Assembly: GCA_947095535.1 (NCBI GenBank)
Contig: OX352773.1
Location: forward strand, 167,226,438 to 167,290,437
Source: Poecilobothrus nobilitatus
Lineage: Eukaryota > Arthropoda > Insecta > Diptera > Dolichopodidae
Direction: 5' to 3'
Length of the DNA: 64,000 bases
In this document: piece by piece, positions 23,954 to 35,573 of the stretch
How the letters are laid out: every line of letters starts with the position of its first letter
Position numbering within the stretch: the stretch's first letter is position 1
Notes under the pieces: generated by a model
Databases searched by the model: none
Told to the model about the DNA's origin: nothing
What the model saw: the letters and a program-made list of their open reading frames with translations, nothing else
Program-made: the position numbers and the translations under genes

Positions 23954-25022
23954 TTATTTAAGAAAACCTGCAATTTCCTTTTTACCCATTTGTTCTACTC
24001 TAGCTTCTTCAAGTTTTAATATTTTTATAAGAGCATTATCTAAATATTTTGATGCAGAAATTCCTAGTTCAATACATTTAAGTAAAGTTTCCGGATGTAA
24101 TGAACCAATACCAATCATATGCGTACATGTTATAAAACTTTCTTCATCTCTTTGAGACACTGACACTACCACACTTACAGAACTACATTCAGTTTCTTCA
24201 GCTGATGGATCAATAACCAAAGCATCACCAATTTTACATATTGTTACAAGAATTGGTATATGTTCAGTATTAATTCGTGTGCAATCATATGGATCATCTG
24301 ATAATTTAAGATCACATGTCCCACCATCCATTAATGCAGCTGTAACTTTAGGAATTTTTGTATTATATAAAGCTGATTTAACAGCTAAAGATACCGCATC
24401 AAATAAATTACCACCACATTCTAAAATCTAATATAATAAATAAAGATAAAAATATTTAAAAACATATTAAAGTTAGCTTATTACCAGAACATCAACATAA
24501 AGTTTCCAGCATTGTTGACCTTCAAGTATACATAGGTCGGTTAAATCAAATGCTAAAGGTGATTCATATGCTTTTGATAATGTATCTGCTAATTCAATAG
24601 CCAATTCTTCACCACCACGTCCTTCAAATGCTGGTGTAGCATTAGCTGAACTATTGTAATGAAAAATTTATTATGGTAAAACCGACGAAATATTAAAAAA
24701 CTTTACATACCAATCTACAAAAAATTCTATTTTTCCACATTTAGGTGTTTCCAAATTAGGACCATCTATTTCAGTTTTAACAGCGACTAATACATCTGTA
24801 TTTGCTAAACGAAGTCGTGCTGAGCCGCTAGCATGACTTACAATATCAGTTTCTAATTCCATCGGTCTATAATGACGACAGGATCTTCCATCTACTCTTA
24901 AATCTTCCTATGATAAAAATTGGAATAAATTTGGAACAAAATAAAGATTAAATTGTAATAAAAACCTCGACTCCATGAAGAATGAATGTTTTTTCTGCTT
25001 CACTTAATACAACATTAGCCAT
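23954..25022 (-). CDS. Rrp42: exosome complex component RRP42 (EXOSC7)
   Basis: Four exons on the minus strand, 25022-24966, 24907-24711, 24650-24485 and 24427-23954, join in frame to 297 residues. Introns are about 57-60 bp with GT/AG ends. The start MANVVLSEAEKTFILHGVEE and the next exon's DLRVDGRSC match the N-terminus of EXOSC7. Further hallmarks are SGSARLRLANTDVLVAVK, FFVDCSANATPAFEGRGGEE, LYVDVLILECGGNLFDAVS and LSDDPYDCTR. It is an RNase PH-fold protein of the six-subunit ring of the RNA exosome, acting in nuclear and cytoplasmic 3'-to-5' RNA decay and processing. In animals the ring is catalytically dead and serves as a channel. Length agrees with the human protein (291). The start codon is the first ATG, about 20 bp from the edge of a T-rich stretch. 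Confidence 0.95.
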
Positions 25023-27131
25023 TTAGAATTTAATTTAATTTTTTTTAATTAATTTATTTTAGTTATTACAAAAAACTTGAAAGTATTTTGTTTATTTTTA
25101 CAATTCACATGTGCAAATTGTGTTGTGTTTAGTGTTGTTGTGTGTTATACAATGTACTGTTTTGTAGTGTTTCTTGTTATTTGACATCATAACAAAGCAA
25201 CTAACAAGCATAACGAAACTGACAAGACCCCCTTACTAATTAAAAACTAGTTACCGTTGGTCGCTTTCAGGAGAATCTTGTGCTATACTGAATTGCAGCG
25301 GTGTAGCATTTAGCGCTGCATGTTTGTACTGAGCGATTTGTAGCAAAATTAAATAACAATTTTGTGTGACATTTTGTATATTTTTATTTTATTTAAATCG
25401 TATATATTTTTTTTAAACCTTATATTTTTTATCTCTCAATTTATTAATTTTTAAAAAAATGCTAGAAAATTGAAATCCAAAAATTCTCACAAAATTTTGT
25501 AAACAAAAATTTTTAACATTAAAATGTAAACATAGAGAGAAAGAGAAGCTGTCAATCTATATTTTATTAAATCTATGCTTAAACTATGGTCGCGTTCAGT
25601 AGCATCCAGCGCTACAAAAAAACTGCAGACGATTTTTTATCTAGCAAGACAATGTAGCGCTACATGAACTTTGCAGCAATAAAATCTTTCGCTAAATTAT
25701 GTAGCGATTTTTTATTGACGTTTTTTGTTTCCTATTCAACCATTTCCAGCCAAAAATTAGCATATGTTAGTCTAATGCTAAGTCAACTTTTTTGATTTTA
25801 TACAATTTACGAGTTAAAGCAAAGCATATAGAAGAGTTTCAATGAAATACATCTGACGGTACTCGCAGTTACAGAAGCAGCAATAAAAATAATGATAATA
25901 AAAAACATGAAAATAAAAGTATCGATCATTAACAAATCAAATAATAGAAAAATAATTATAGGTAAGACAAATAATTTAACAAAATAATTATTCTTGATTG
26001 AAAATAAATACTTCGGCATTTTCACAAGAAAATTGCCGAACAAAATAAATTCAACAAAATATCAAATATTGTACGCGCGTACATTCATACTACCGAATAT
26101 AAGGCCAAATGACGAAGCATAATTAATATGATATTTAAAACAAAAGATAACAAAAGACTGGGTTAGAGAATTTTCGAAAAAGTATTCAATTTTATTGTGA
26201 TGTAAGTACAGAAATTTATGCTTTATTAATTTTGAAATTAAAAATTTTTGATTTAAATTAAACATTAATTGAATATTATTGGAAATTAAATATTTTTTAT
26301 TTCTGTAAAAAAAAATATAGTACAAAGCGTTCCAAAGAAAGTTCCATTTTTAGGAAATATTTGCTAAAGAAACTAAATAATACAAAAACAGCTGTTACTC
26401 TTATGGCTAACATAATTCTATTAACGGATAGGCAACATATAATGCCTTGATTTTTTTTGCTGTTGCATAATATTATATCTATGCTGATTACTGACTCAGT
26501 GGGTGTTTTTATTTTTCTCATGAGTAGAGTCAGAGTTGTCAAGCAAAAAAATTGTTTATTTTTATGCTCAGATTATCCAAATTATTAATTTTGTGTTAAG
26601 AAAATAAAACGTTAAATTAAGAATAGAATAATAAAAACGTCATTAAAAAAATCTTGTGCTTTAACATATTTTTAAATTTTATTAAATAAAATTTTACATA
26701 AATTAACTTTGTTTTATTTTATTTCTTATTTTTATTTTTATTATTTATTTTTTATTTTTATTTCATTTTAGTTTTTACAACTATATTATTATACATATTT
26801 AAAATAATGAAATAAAATAAAATATAATTTGTATTTGCAATATTAATTAATATTAATATATATATATATATTTGCTTAAACCAAGCATCAGTTATTTTGT
26901 TCATTTAGTGAACTATCACACTGAAAACTGAACTGATAAAATCTTCATTTACAAGGGTTAGTATGTTAGTATATTAGTATGTCAGTAAATGATGATACTA
27001 AGATATTAAATGAAATTAATACTTAAATTGGTCATTACCACTGTTAGTAACTACTAAACAATGTTAGTAATGATGTTAATGGTAATAAAAAACAACAAAA
27101 ACTAGCATTGCAAAACAAAAAAAAAAGAAAC

Positions 27132-27350
27132 TGTTGGCAATAAATTTCATCATATGGCAGCACTCCACTTGTTGTACACTATAACCTGTCATAAATGTTT
27201 TTTACGTCGATACAATCGTTTTGTCTATTCATGTATAAATATGTTCTAGAAGCTTAAGATAAAAGACAAATATTTTATAATAAAATGAATAAGAACTCGG
27301 TGTATTTATTAAAGGTATTTAGTCTGTTCAAAACTTCGATCGATCCACCA
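27132..27350 (+). repeat. probable 5' LTR of a copia-type retrotransposon
   Basis: The segment starts TGTTGGCAATA, the usual start of copia-type LTRs, and ends CCACCA. It contains a TATA-like GTATAAATATG (about 27232) and an AATAAAA-type signal (about 27280). The end is set by the primer-binding site just downstream. No matching 3' LTR was found in the element. Confidence 0.65.
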
Positions 27351-27353
27351 ATA

Positions 27354-27366
27354 GGTTATGGGCTCA
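27354..27366 (+). promoter_or_regulatory. copia-type primer-binding site
   Basis: GGTTATGGGCTCAG is complementary, with one mismatch, to the anticodon-stem region of initiator tRNA-Met. Drosophila copia is known to prime on an internal part of that tRNA rather than on its 3' end. It lies 4 bp after the LTR end, as expected. Confidence 0.7.
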
Positions 27367-27499
27367 GACACAAGCAGTACAAGGCATAACATTGAAATTA
27401 AAAAATAAAGCAGAAAAATTACCAACGTAAATTATAAAATCTGAACAGAGAGAACTACGATATGTAGAAATTACAGGCTCAAGCAATTTTAGTAAGAAA

Positions 27500-28416
27500 T
27501 AATGTTTGGGGCTATACATCAGGAGCAATTGTAAAGCCGGAAAATGATCCAGCAAAAATTGCAGAATGGAAGAAATATGATTTATTTGCAAAATCGGATT
27601 TAATAGTTATTATATTCTTCTAGAGACGTTTGGACAACTCTACAAAATATTTACCAAAGTAAAGGTCTTGCGCCTAAAGCAACTCTTTTAAAACAACTCA
27701 TCCTCCACAAAATGATTGAAAATGATGATGTTCAAAATCACTTAAACAAATTTATGGACACAGTCGACAAATTAAAAGAGCTAGAAATTGAAATTCATAA
27801 AGATTTGCTTAACATGATGCTTTATAGTTTGTCACCATCGTTTGAAAATTTCAGAATAGCAATAGAAACCAGAGATACATTACTTACACTTGAAGATTTG
27901 AAAATAAAAATTATAGAGGAAAGTTAGAAAGCTAGAAACAAAGTAAAGAAAATACATTTTTTGGAAGAAATAAAAAAGATTATAAAAAAAACAAAAATTT
28001 TAATAAGTATAATTCCGAAAGTAAAACTAGTTTGAAAAATCTTCAGAATGTCAAATGCTATAGATGTAAGAAACAAGAACATATTGCGACAAATTGTTCA
28101 CAAAAAAAGTTATGATGTCAGTTTAAAAATAGAAGAAAAATGTTTGACTTCAAACATATCAAACCAATTGGAAAATAAATGGTGTTTGGACAGCGGTTGT
28201 ACATCACATATGTGTGCAGATGATAGTGTTTTTCGAAATATTGAAAATGCAGATAAGAATGAAAAGTTGAAACTTGCATCAGAAAATCAAACAGCAAATA
28301 TAGATGGTAAAGGCACAGTGAACATTACATTAATAGAGTTAATTTTTTTAATCCTACTCGTGAGGAAAATTAAGGAGTGTTACAAATGTCAAAGTCTTGA
28401 AGTGTCATTTTTATGA
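27500..28416 (+). pseudogene. copia-type gag-pol remnant (gag, zinc knuckle, protease start)
   Basis: Decayed coding remains in more than one frame. A gag block runs from about 27508 to 27927, including AEWKKYDLFAKSDL, DVWTTLQNIYQSKG and, in the open part from 27712, DKLKELEIEIHKDLLNMMLY (UBN2-type gag). A retroviral-type zinc knuckle, CYRCKKQEHIATNC (C-x2-C-x4-H-x4-C), lies at about 28059-28100. In another frame the aspartic protease start WCLDSGCTSHM (active-site D-S-G) lies at about 28180. Integrase, reverse transcriptase and RNase H are missing after 28416. Stops and frame changes make it inactive. Confidence 0.8.
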
Positions 28417-28713
28417 AACGTAATTTTTATTATTTAATAATTTCATTTGATTTTTGGAACTTTTGCTTATATAACAAACTTCGTAAAGTATTTATTATAT
28501 AATTTAATTAATAAATAAAAATGAACACTTTTACTGCGGAAATTATTAATGGCAATTATGTCATTAACAATAAACAAATCTTGGTTTGTAAATTATGTAG
28601 CGACACGTCAATAAACATACACTACATAATTACACTACAAGTCGCTACATAATTTAGCGTAAAATTTTCTTGCTGCAAAATTAATGTAGCGCTGGATAAA
28701 AAAATCGTTCAAT

Positions 28714-29352
28714 GGGCCTTTCCACACGAGTAGTGTCCTCTTTCGTCATTTTTTACTTTTACCTTCGTTTCATACCCTCTTACCTATAAACTAAATTTGT
28801 GGTGGGGATTTTTAGGAGTAATTTTTTAAACCAAAATTTTAGAGTTTAGTCCACTAACACAAACAAAAACTCAAATAAAAATTTTTATGAGGGTCAAAAA
28901 ATTTTTATGTGTACATACGTTTCATTCTCGTTTGGAAAATTAAAGAAAAAAGTTTTTGAAACGATCGCAGCAAATTTTTAAAAAAGTAAAGTGATTTTTG
29001 ATCTTTCACTTGATGAAATTATTAAAATATATTCTATTGACAAAAAGAAATTATGTGCACAGTACGGAGTTTATTCTATTTCTAGGTACATACATATATA
29101 CATATATATATTATTTAAAAATTACAGGCAAAAAAATCTTATGTTACTTAAATACAAAAAAAAAATTTTTTTGTTTAATGCGTGCTTTTTTTTTATATTT
29201 ATTATCTACCTCTCGCAACAAATTTTGTTTTAAAATGAAATATTTACACACACATATAAAAGTAACAACTATCGAGAGGAACAGTGTGGAAATAAAAAAA
29301 AGAGGAAAGTAGTCACGAAACGAAAGAGGACACTACTCGTGTGGAAAGGCCC
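28714..29352. mobile_element. MITE with GGGCCTTTCCACACGAGTAG termini
   Basis: Nearly perfect inverted repeats of about 33 bp begin GGGCCTTTCCACACGAGTAG and continue TGTCCTCTTTCGT at both ends. They are flanked by AAT on each side (28711-28713 and 29353-29355). It interrupts the right arm of the 25588-29414 element, so it is the younger insertion. The 3-bp AT-only duplication and GGGCC ends recall PIF/Harbinger-type elements, but the family call is tentative. Its small open frames look like chance. Confidence 0.8.
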
Positions 29353-29429
29353 AATAGAAAATTTTATCGAGCGCTGCAGTTTTTTTGTAGCGCTAGATGC
29401 TACGGAACGCGATCATTGTATGTATATTT

Positions 29430-30690
29430 ATATTTGAATATATAAAATATACTTAATTATATTTATTACTATATATGTAACAATATTTATAAAAATATCT
29501 GTTATTTATATTTTAAAATTAATAAAAAGTTGAAGTTAGAAGATGGTTAGTAGTAAACAAAAATATTTTGATTTTTATATTTTAAATTTTGACGTATTTC
29601 AAATTTTAACTTAAAAACGGTAGTACAAAAATCATAAAATAGGTGCGTTCAATATGTTTTTGGTACTAATTTTCGTTCAATTTGATCTTAATGTCAACAT
29701 CAACATACGATTTCAAGTTACCTGGTTATGTCTCGAATCCTATTGAATTGGCTTTTTCCAGACTAGTCTTCGAGATTCACATCCTTTTTACTTTTTAACA
29801 TCGCTTTATGGAAATGTTCTTCATAAAGTAGATTCTGTTTTATATGTTTGTGTATTTGAAAATTAATTTTGAAGAGAGAAGAATATAAAATAAAAGCAGA
29901 TATGTACATCTTTTTGTCGTTTTTTTTTAAACCTCATAAAACTGTTTATTTAATTTTTTCCTTGTATTTGTAGATTCTCAGATTCACCGCATAAAATTTT
30001 AGTTTTAGAAAAGAAGACTAATTCCACAACCACAAAATTACTTTATGGAGAAAACGTAACAAAAAACGAAATGTAATGAAAAAACTAGATTCAAAAAGAA
30101 CAAAGTGAGACTCTTCTGGCTGGATTATGCGCGGTTATTATTATACGTATGCGAACATACGGTCCAAATGATATTTATAAACAAACGTTAATTTAATAAT
30201 TCCTTTTTCTACATTCCACATTACTTACATATACTATTTTATTTATTTATATTTCTTTTATCAGATAAAAATGTTGATACAGATTAGTTAAACCTTTCAT
30301 TGAGCCGATGAGCTGAATTAAAAACTAAAAATCGTTAATTCATTTCATGCCGCTACGATTTTATTCTACGACAATATTGAATGCAAAATAGAGAGATCTG
30401 CGCATACAAACTTTTTGAACGCTATATTTTGTAGTACTACAGTATATCTACAATTTTGAAGTCAGGATCAGGGATAATTTAACATTTAATTTAAAAACTT
30501 AGGTATTTTTATTGAATTAGCAATTTTAGTAATATAGGATAACGGTTAAATGCTTATTTTATTATATTATATTATAAAAGCTTTTCATTATAAAATGTTA
30601 CAAAATTCATGTTATAGGCCAAAAAAAATTTTTATGTTGTAGTATTTTTCAATTTTCAAAATAACTTTTTTAATTATAGGTTAGGTTTTA
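29430..30690. other. AT-rich spacer downstream of the LTA4H gene
   Basis: No gene recognised. Near 29529 the phrase GAAGTTAGAAGATGGTTAG plus AAACAAAAATATTTTGAT recurs in similar form at about 36863-36905, so it is part of a dispersed repeat of unknown kind. The last 200 bp are probably the 3' UTR of the minus-strand aminopeptidase gene. Confidence 0.4.
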
Positions 30691-30696
30691 CAATTA

Positions 30697-32869
30697 TTAT
30701 TTAAGACCTAAATCTTTGGCGACTTGTGTAGCACATACAGTCATCATTTGATCTTTGACTTGATTAAAATTTTCAATTGCAATGTGTTTGGCTTCCGGCC
30801 AATCAGCCAAATCCCGATAAATTGGTCGAACAAATTTCATTCTAAAATTACTATTAGCAAAAATAATTATTTCATTCATACGAGCCATTAATCTAGCTCG
30901 AATGCACAAACGTAAAAAGTGAAAACATATTTCAGAATTTTTATTGTCTTTTAAATTGTAAGTACTTTCCAGTAAAGAAATTTTCTCTTCGTTCATTTCA
31001 ACAATTTCTGAAGATTCATTTAATTTTCCTAGAAAATCAATCAATTGTTGTGATGAAATTTTATCAAGTAATTGCGGAGAAAGTTTAATCTCAGCACAAG
31101 GTTGTGAGCTCCAAAGTAAAGAAAGATTTTTTGGTGCAATGGAAAGTGAATTATCGAGTCTGAAATAAATTTTAAAACATAAAAATAATTCAATTCTAAA
31201 CCATTTTGAGAATATACTTTGGTAAATGCGGTGGCATGCCTTCTCCATATAACCATAGATCCCAATCAATTATATCTAATTTATCGTTCTCATTTCTGTT
31301 TTTAAAATAATCATGCAAAAATAACTTAAAATCATTTGTCAAAACAGATTTGTATTTGAATGTTTCAAAATAGCATCTTAAAAATGGTTCAAATACTTCA
31401 GGACCACCAAGTAAATCTTCCATATATCTTAAGAAAGTTGAACCTTTAATATAAGGCACTGAAGAAAATGCATCATCCGGCCCTAAATTAGACAAGTCTA
31501 CAACTAATTTTGTAAGTTCTGGAGTATCTTTCAATTGAGTTCGAATCTAAAAAAAAAAAAAAACAAATTACTAGTTTTGCAAAATATTAAAACACAATCT
31601 TCTTACACACTCCTTTAATACGGTTAAATTTCTTAAGGAATGAAAATCACGTTCTTTATAACCTTTCATCCGTCCTACAATTTTTTCTTCAATGAAAACA
31701 GTAAAACCTTCATTCAACCAAAAATGTTCAAAATTTTTATTAGTTACTAAATTCCCTGTCCAACTATGTGAAATTTCATGAGCCACAACACCAGCTAATG
31801 ATCTGTCGCCAGCCAAAAGAGTTGGAGTAATGAATGTCAGACATGGATTTTCCATACCACCAAATGGGAAGCTTGGTGGCATTACTAATAAATCATATCT
31901 TTTCCATACATAAGGGCCGCATATTTCTTCAGCTTTGTTAAGAAATTCCGAAGTTTCCGCAAATTCAAAAGCACAAGCTTCTATTATTTCCTCTTCAGCC
32001 CAAACATTTGATTTTGGTCCAATTGAGCGTGATACTAAAGCTCCAACAGCTATAGCTAACAAATACGCTGGAATGGGAACCGTTTGTTCAAAATCAGCAA
32101 CTCCAATCTCGTTCTTTACTCTAATTGCACTCATAAGAGCATTTAGTTCTTTTGGATATTGAAGTTTTGCCCGATATGTAAATTTAACTGAAGGCGTATC
32201 TTGGCATGGAAAAATTGACCTAGCATGAATGGCTTGACATTGGGAAAATAGGTAAGGATACTTTTTACCTAGAGTTTGTTCTGGTGTTAACCACTGAAGT
32301 GCGCTGGCCTTTGGTGAAGTTTGATACGAAATTTTCAATTTAAGTCTAAAAAAATTAAATTATTTCTATTTGAAACAATAAATTTTTAACAGCACTTACA
32401 ATCCTTCAGTTCCTTGTGGCAATTCTATGGTAAGTTTAGAACCAATATTTTCGATATGACCATTTATATAAAAGTTTACAGGTATATCTGTCCCTGAACA
32501 AATACAAAATATGTTATCTGGTTCTATATCCCTAATGTCGAGTAACTACAAAATAAGATTTTTTTTTAAAAGGCAATCAATATTATTAAATTTTACAATC
32601 TCTGATAAATTTTTCTCAATTATTTCAAAGTCATATGTTGCAGTGCCTTTCAGAATATGTTTATCAAAGTCAACAGTCCAATTTAGGTCTACGTGATTCA
32701 ATATAACCTTTTCTAAAAAAAAAAAAAAATTTGGTAACAGGCTTAATATATTAACCAAATAGTAAATTTTAAAAATCTTAGTTGTTTGGAAACATGTAAT
32801 TTAAAAAAAAAATTTTGTCATCTAACCTGGTTCTGAATAAGAATTTGGATCAACTTTTCCTAATCTCAT
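30697..32869 (-). CDS. leukotriene A4 hydrolase-type M1 aminopeptidase
   Basis: Six exons on the minus strand (32869-32827, 32712-32597, 32545-32400, 32345-31607, 31546-31218, 31159-30697) join in frame to 611 residues, the same length as human LTA4H. An N-terminal beta-domain is followed by the thermolysin-like catalytic domain. This has GGMEN at 264-268, the zinc site HEISH at 291-295 with Glu314 in WLNEG, and proton donor Tyr380 in SSVPYIKG. A C-terminal helical domain carries FRMKFVRP, the Arg/Lys pair that grips the substrate carboxylate. The family trims N-terminal residues from peptides as a zinc aminopeptidase; the vertebrate enzyme also hydrolyses LTA4. In insects the peptidase role is the safer inference. 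The residue matching human Tyr378 is Phe375, while the Asp matching human Asp375 is kept (Asp372). The frame stays open upstream of this ATG, so a longer isoform is possible. Confidence 0.94.
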
Positions 32870-32963
32870 GTTTTGTGTTTTATATGTTTGCGTAGATGAT
32901 AAATGTAAATAATTTCCACTATATGTACGCACATATGCCAAAATATTTTGAATTAGTCTTCCT
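32870..32963 (-). CDS. possible N-terminal extension of the LTA4H-type protein
   Basis: Upstream of ATG 32869 the frame stays open back to a 3' splice-like TTTTAG at about 32964. It reads GRLIQNILAYVRTYSGNYLH and then LSSTQTYKTQN into the methionine. The stretch has Arg, Lys, Ser and Thr but no Asp or Glu, as in mitochondrial targeting sequences. An upstream exon with its own ATG would be needed and was not found. The region may instead be 5' UTR that happens to be open. Confidence 0.35.
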
Positions 32964-33262
32964 CTAAAATAAATTTAAATTTGTATATTACACAAATGTT
33001 CAATCCTCAACCGCAATTGTATATGTACATAATTTTGACCATACATACTTATATATGTACATATGTAAATGTTTTGAACGTAATATCGTATCGAAGTAAT
33101 AAATCATAATTCTTTTTCATATACTTTCACTTCACTTAAAAATATTTTTCACGTAAAGTAGCAATTGCCAATTGAATAACTATGTATGTAGGTAGATACA
33201 TATATGCATATGTATGCATATGGCAAATGGTTATCTATTTTGTTTTTATCAGTTTATTATGA

Positions 33263-33545
33263 TATTCAGAAAATCAAAATTCAGATAATCATAATTCGAA
33301 CAATCAAAATTCAACAAATCAACGAACAATCAAAAAAATAAATTATACATAATTATGTTATATAATAGTTACTTATAATTTAATAGAATGTTAAAAAAGT
33401 AGGAATTCTAATACCCTGCTTTTTTTCGAATTTCAAAATTTCTGAATTTTAAATTGTCTGAATATTGAATTATCTGAATTTTGATTTTTGCCAATAAATT
33501 GAATTTATCTGAATTTTTAACCATCTGAATAATGAAATCGTAATT
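33263..33545. mobile_element. foldback-like element with ATTCAGATAAT units
   Basis: The left arm (33263-33340) is a run of degenerate units such as AATCAAAATTCAGATAATC. The right arm (about 33425-33540) is the inverse: TGTCTGAATATTGAATTATC, TCTGAATTTTGA. A short AT-rich loop separates them. It lies about 400 bp upstream of the aminopeptidase start codon. Confidence 0.55.
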
Positions 33546-34058
33546 TTGTAACGAACCCTGTTTTATCAGTAACAGTAACCATTTTGTTTATTTTAATAAA
33601 TTTGGTAATGTACCAATGTCCAATAACAAATTTAAATATGGGTTTTTTAAAATCTATTTTATTGTTACCAATAAAATAACATATTTATATTTTTATGTAC
33701 ATATGTATATAATTTCACAAGCATTAGTTAACTTTCAATATGCAAATGCAATGCGAATGCATACAAAAAAATTATCAAATACTCAAATATATTTACCAAA
33801 CTGGTTTTTGTCCTACCTCATAAAAATGAAATTATGTTTGCAGAAGAATACCTAAACCGTACCCGCCCAATTCTTTTTATTACTAATTAAGTAATTAAAT
33901 TTACTAACCGTTTAGCTAGTTGATTTTCTGTTAATCACGTCGAAATTTTCGATTTTTGTATTGATTATTTAAAAAATTTTTTCACAACCCTTTTTGTTTT
34001 TATTATTAAAGATAAAATAAAAAACTTTGATTGAATGACATTACCATTTTTTTACATA

Positions 34059-34550
34059 GGCCCTGATTTCGATAGTCATATCACTTTCATTTTTTATGAA
34101 AAACTAAATTTTTGATTTCGATAGTCATAAAAAATGAAAAAAATCATAAAAAATGAAAAGAAGCTGATTTTGATAGTCATATTTTATGAATATACTAAAA
34201 CGTAAAATTTAAATATAAAAAAAAATAAAAAAAGTTCAACTTTTAAGCCCGCTCCAAAAAACAGAACCCAAAAACTAAGGAACCACTTTTCCGCACTTTT
34301 TTTTAATTTTTTGCTTTTTTTCTATTACAGTATTGGGAATTACGTGTTTTAAATCTTAATTTTTTACTTATAGCTTTTGTATAGTCAAAACCTCAAAATA
34401 AGAAAGTATTGCCGGTTTAAAAAATAATATAAATCATTTAATTTTAAATTCCATTTCATTTTGCCCGACTATCGAAATCGCAAAAAATTATGAAAATGAA
34501 ATGAAATTTTTCATTTTCATTTTTATGAAATGACTATCGAAATCAGGGCC
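34059..34550. mobile_element. MITE with GGCCCTGATTTCGATAGTCA termini
   Basis: Both ends begin GGCCCTGATTTCGATAGTCA in inverted orientation, followed by TCATTTTT/ATGAAA-rich subterminal DNA. ATA flanks both sides (34056-34058 and 34551-34553). Internal partial copies of GATTTCGATAGTCAT occur at 34114 and 34170. There is no coding content. A related right-end phrase, GACTATCGAAATCATTGG, lies alone at about 35112, and a similar GGGCCCTATATTCACAT at about 34669. Both are probably pieces of other copies. Confidence 0.8.
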
Positions 34551-35110
34551 ATACTGAATACTGATACTAAACATTTCTATATAAAACTAGGGAAAACATT
34601 ACATACATTAATACAAATTATATACATTAATTATAAATTATAACATTAAAATATTGTATACATTAAGGGCCCTATATTCACATAAATATTAGCTTTGATC
34701 GGTATCAATTTTTTATGTTCACATCGAAATTAAAAGAAATTTTTAATACCTGTACTGCGATGCGACCACATGTCGTAACGTAAATCGTAATACTGTACTG
34801 CTCCAGTTTTATTTTAATTCAAATCACATTCCGTTTGTTTACACTGGTTGCATTTGCATTATTCAGTTGCAACTTTTTCTTTTTCTTTCCCACTTCCTCG
34901 CTTCTTCAAAAAAAAAATTTAAAAACAAAAAAAACGACGAAAATGCGTAAAATTGCTAAATCTTTATTCATTTTTGTTAAACAAAATTTAGCTACTTTAG
35001 CTGTTGCAAGTCACCAATATATGTAAAGCATTTTAAAATAAATATATGTAAAGCATTTTAATAAAAATTTTATCAGGTCCAAAAAATAAGTTATAATATA
35101 AACGCACACA

Positions 35111-35400
35111 TGACTATCGAAATCATTGGTTCTGGGTAACACATTGCAACCAAATTTCTTCGGTACCCACCTAAAGCAAAGAAAAACATTTGTACAAATT
35201 CAACTCAATTGGTCAAACCGTTTAGGCAGGACAGCGAAAAAACCAAAAAGGTTTAAAAGGCTCTCGGACGGCAAATGAACCGAAATGTGTTATAGCCTAT
35301 AAAAAAGCGCGTTATAAAAATGTTCCTGCAAAATTTGGTTGCAATCGGACTGGTCGTTTTTACGTGAATCCAGCCCAAACAAACAAACATAATTTCTTCC
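35111..35400. repeat. dispersed-repeat fragment
   Basis: The segment contains GGTAACACATTGCAACCAAATTT and, further on, AAATTTGGTTGCAATCGGAC followed by CGTTTTTACGTGAATCCAG and a CAAACAAACAAACA tail. Phrases like this are common in insect interspersed repeats. The inverted pair TTGCAACCAAATTT / AAATTTGGTTGCAA spans about 190 bp. No coding frame was found. Confidence 0.45.
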
Positions 35401-35573
35401 TTATTTATTCGATTTACCCATAAATATATTAACTAATAGATGAGAAGTTAGGTATAGTCGTTTCTTTTCTTCTAATGTGTTTTCCTATCTTAAGGTATTC
35501 AGTCAAAAAAATACATATGCATTTTATAATATGTATACATTTCGTTCACTCAGCTGTTTATATTTATAAAATA

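Larger units (their letters stand above)
25588..29414. mobile_element. long-inverted-repeat element with two nested insertions
   Basis: The left terminus GGTCGCGTTCAGTAGCATCC and the reverse complement of the right terminus GATCGCGTTCCGTAGCATCT begin long arms that share CAGCGCTACAAAAAAACTGCAG. The match resumes inward (AGCGCTACAT, TTTGCAGCA, CGCTAAATTATGTAGCG) to about 25720 and 28600, giving arms of at least 130 bp. The right arm is split by the MITE at 28714-29352. The interior carries the copia remnant (27132-28416) and AT-rich DNA with no recognisable transposase for the element itself. TGTAGCG motifs recur in both arms. No target duplication could be defined. The superfamily is unknown. 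Confidence 0.7.

Noticed and set aside
26062..26542. minus-strand open frames as a transposase for the 25588-29414 element
   Set aside because: The readings are short, AT-driven and without DDE-type or zinc-binding motifs; no link between frames could be made.
29640..30440. inverted repeat GCGTTCAATATG / TTGAACGC as a further MITE
   Set aside because: Only about 10 bases match well and the outward sequence does not extend the pairing.
31041..31265. separate 74- and 190-residue genes at the 3' end of the aminopeptidase
   Set aside because: They are read-through of intron 31217-31160 and frame shadows of the last two LTA4H exons.
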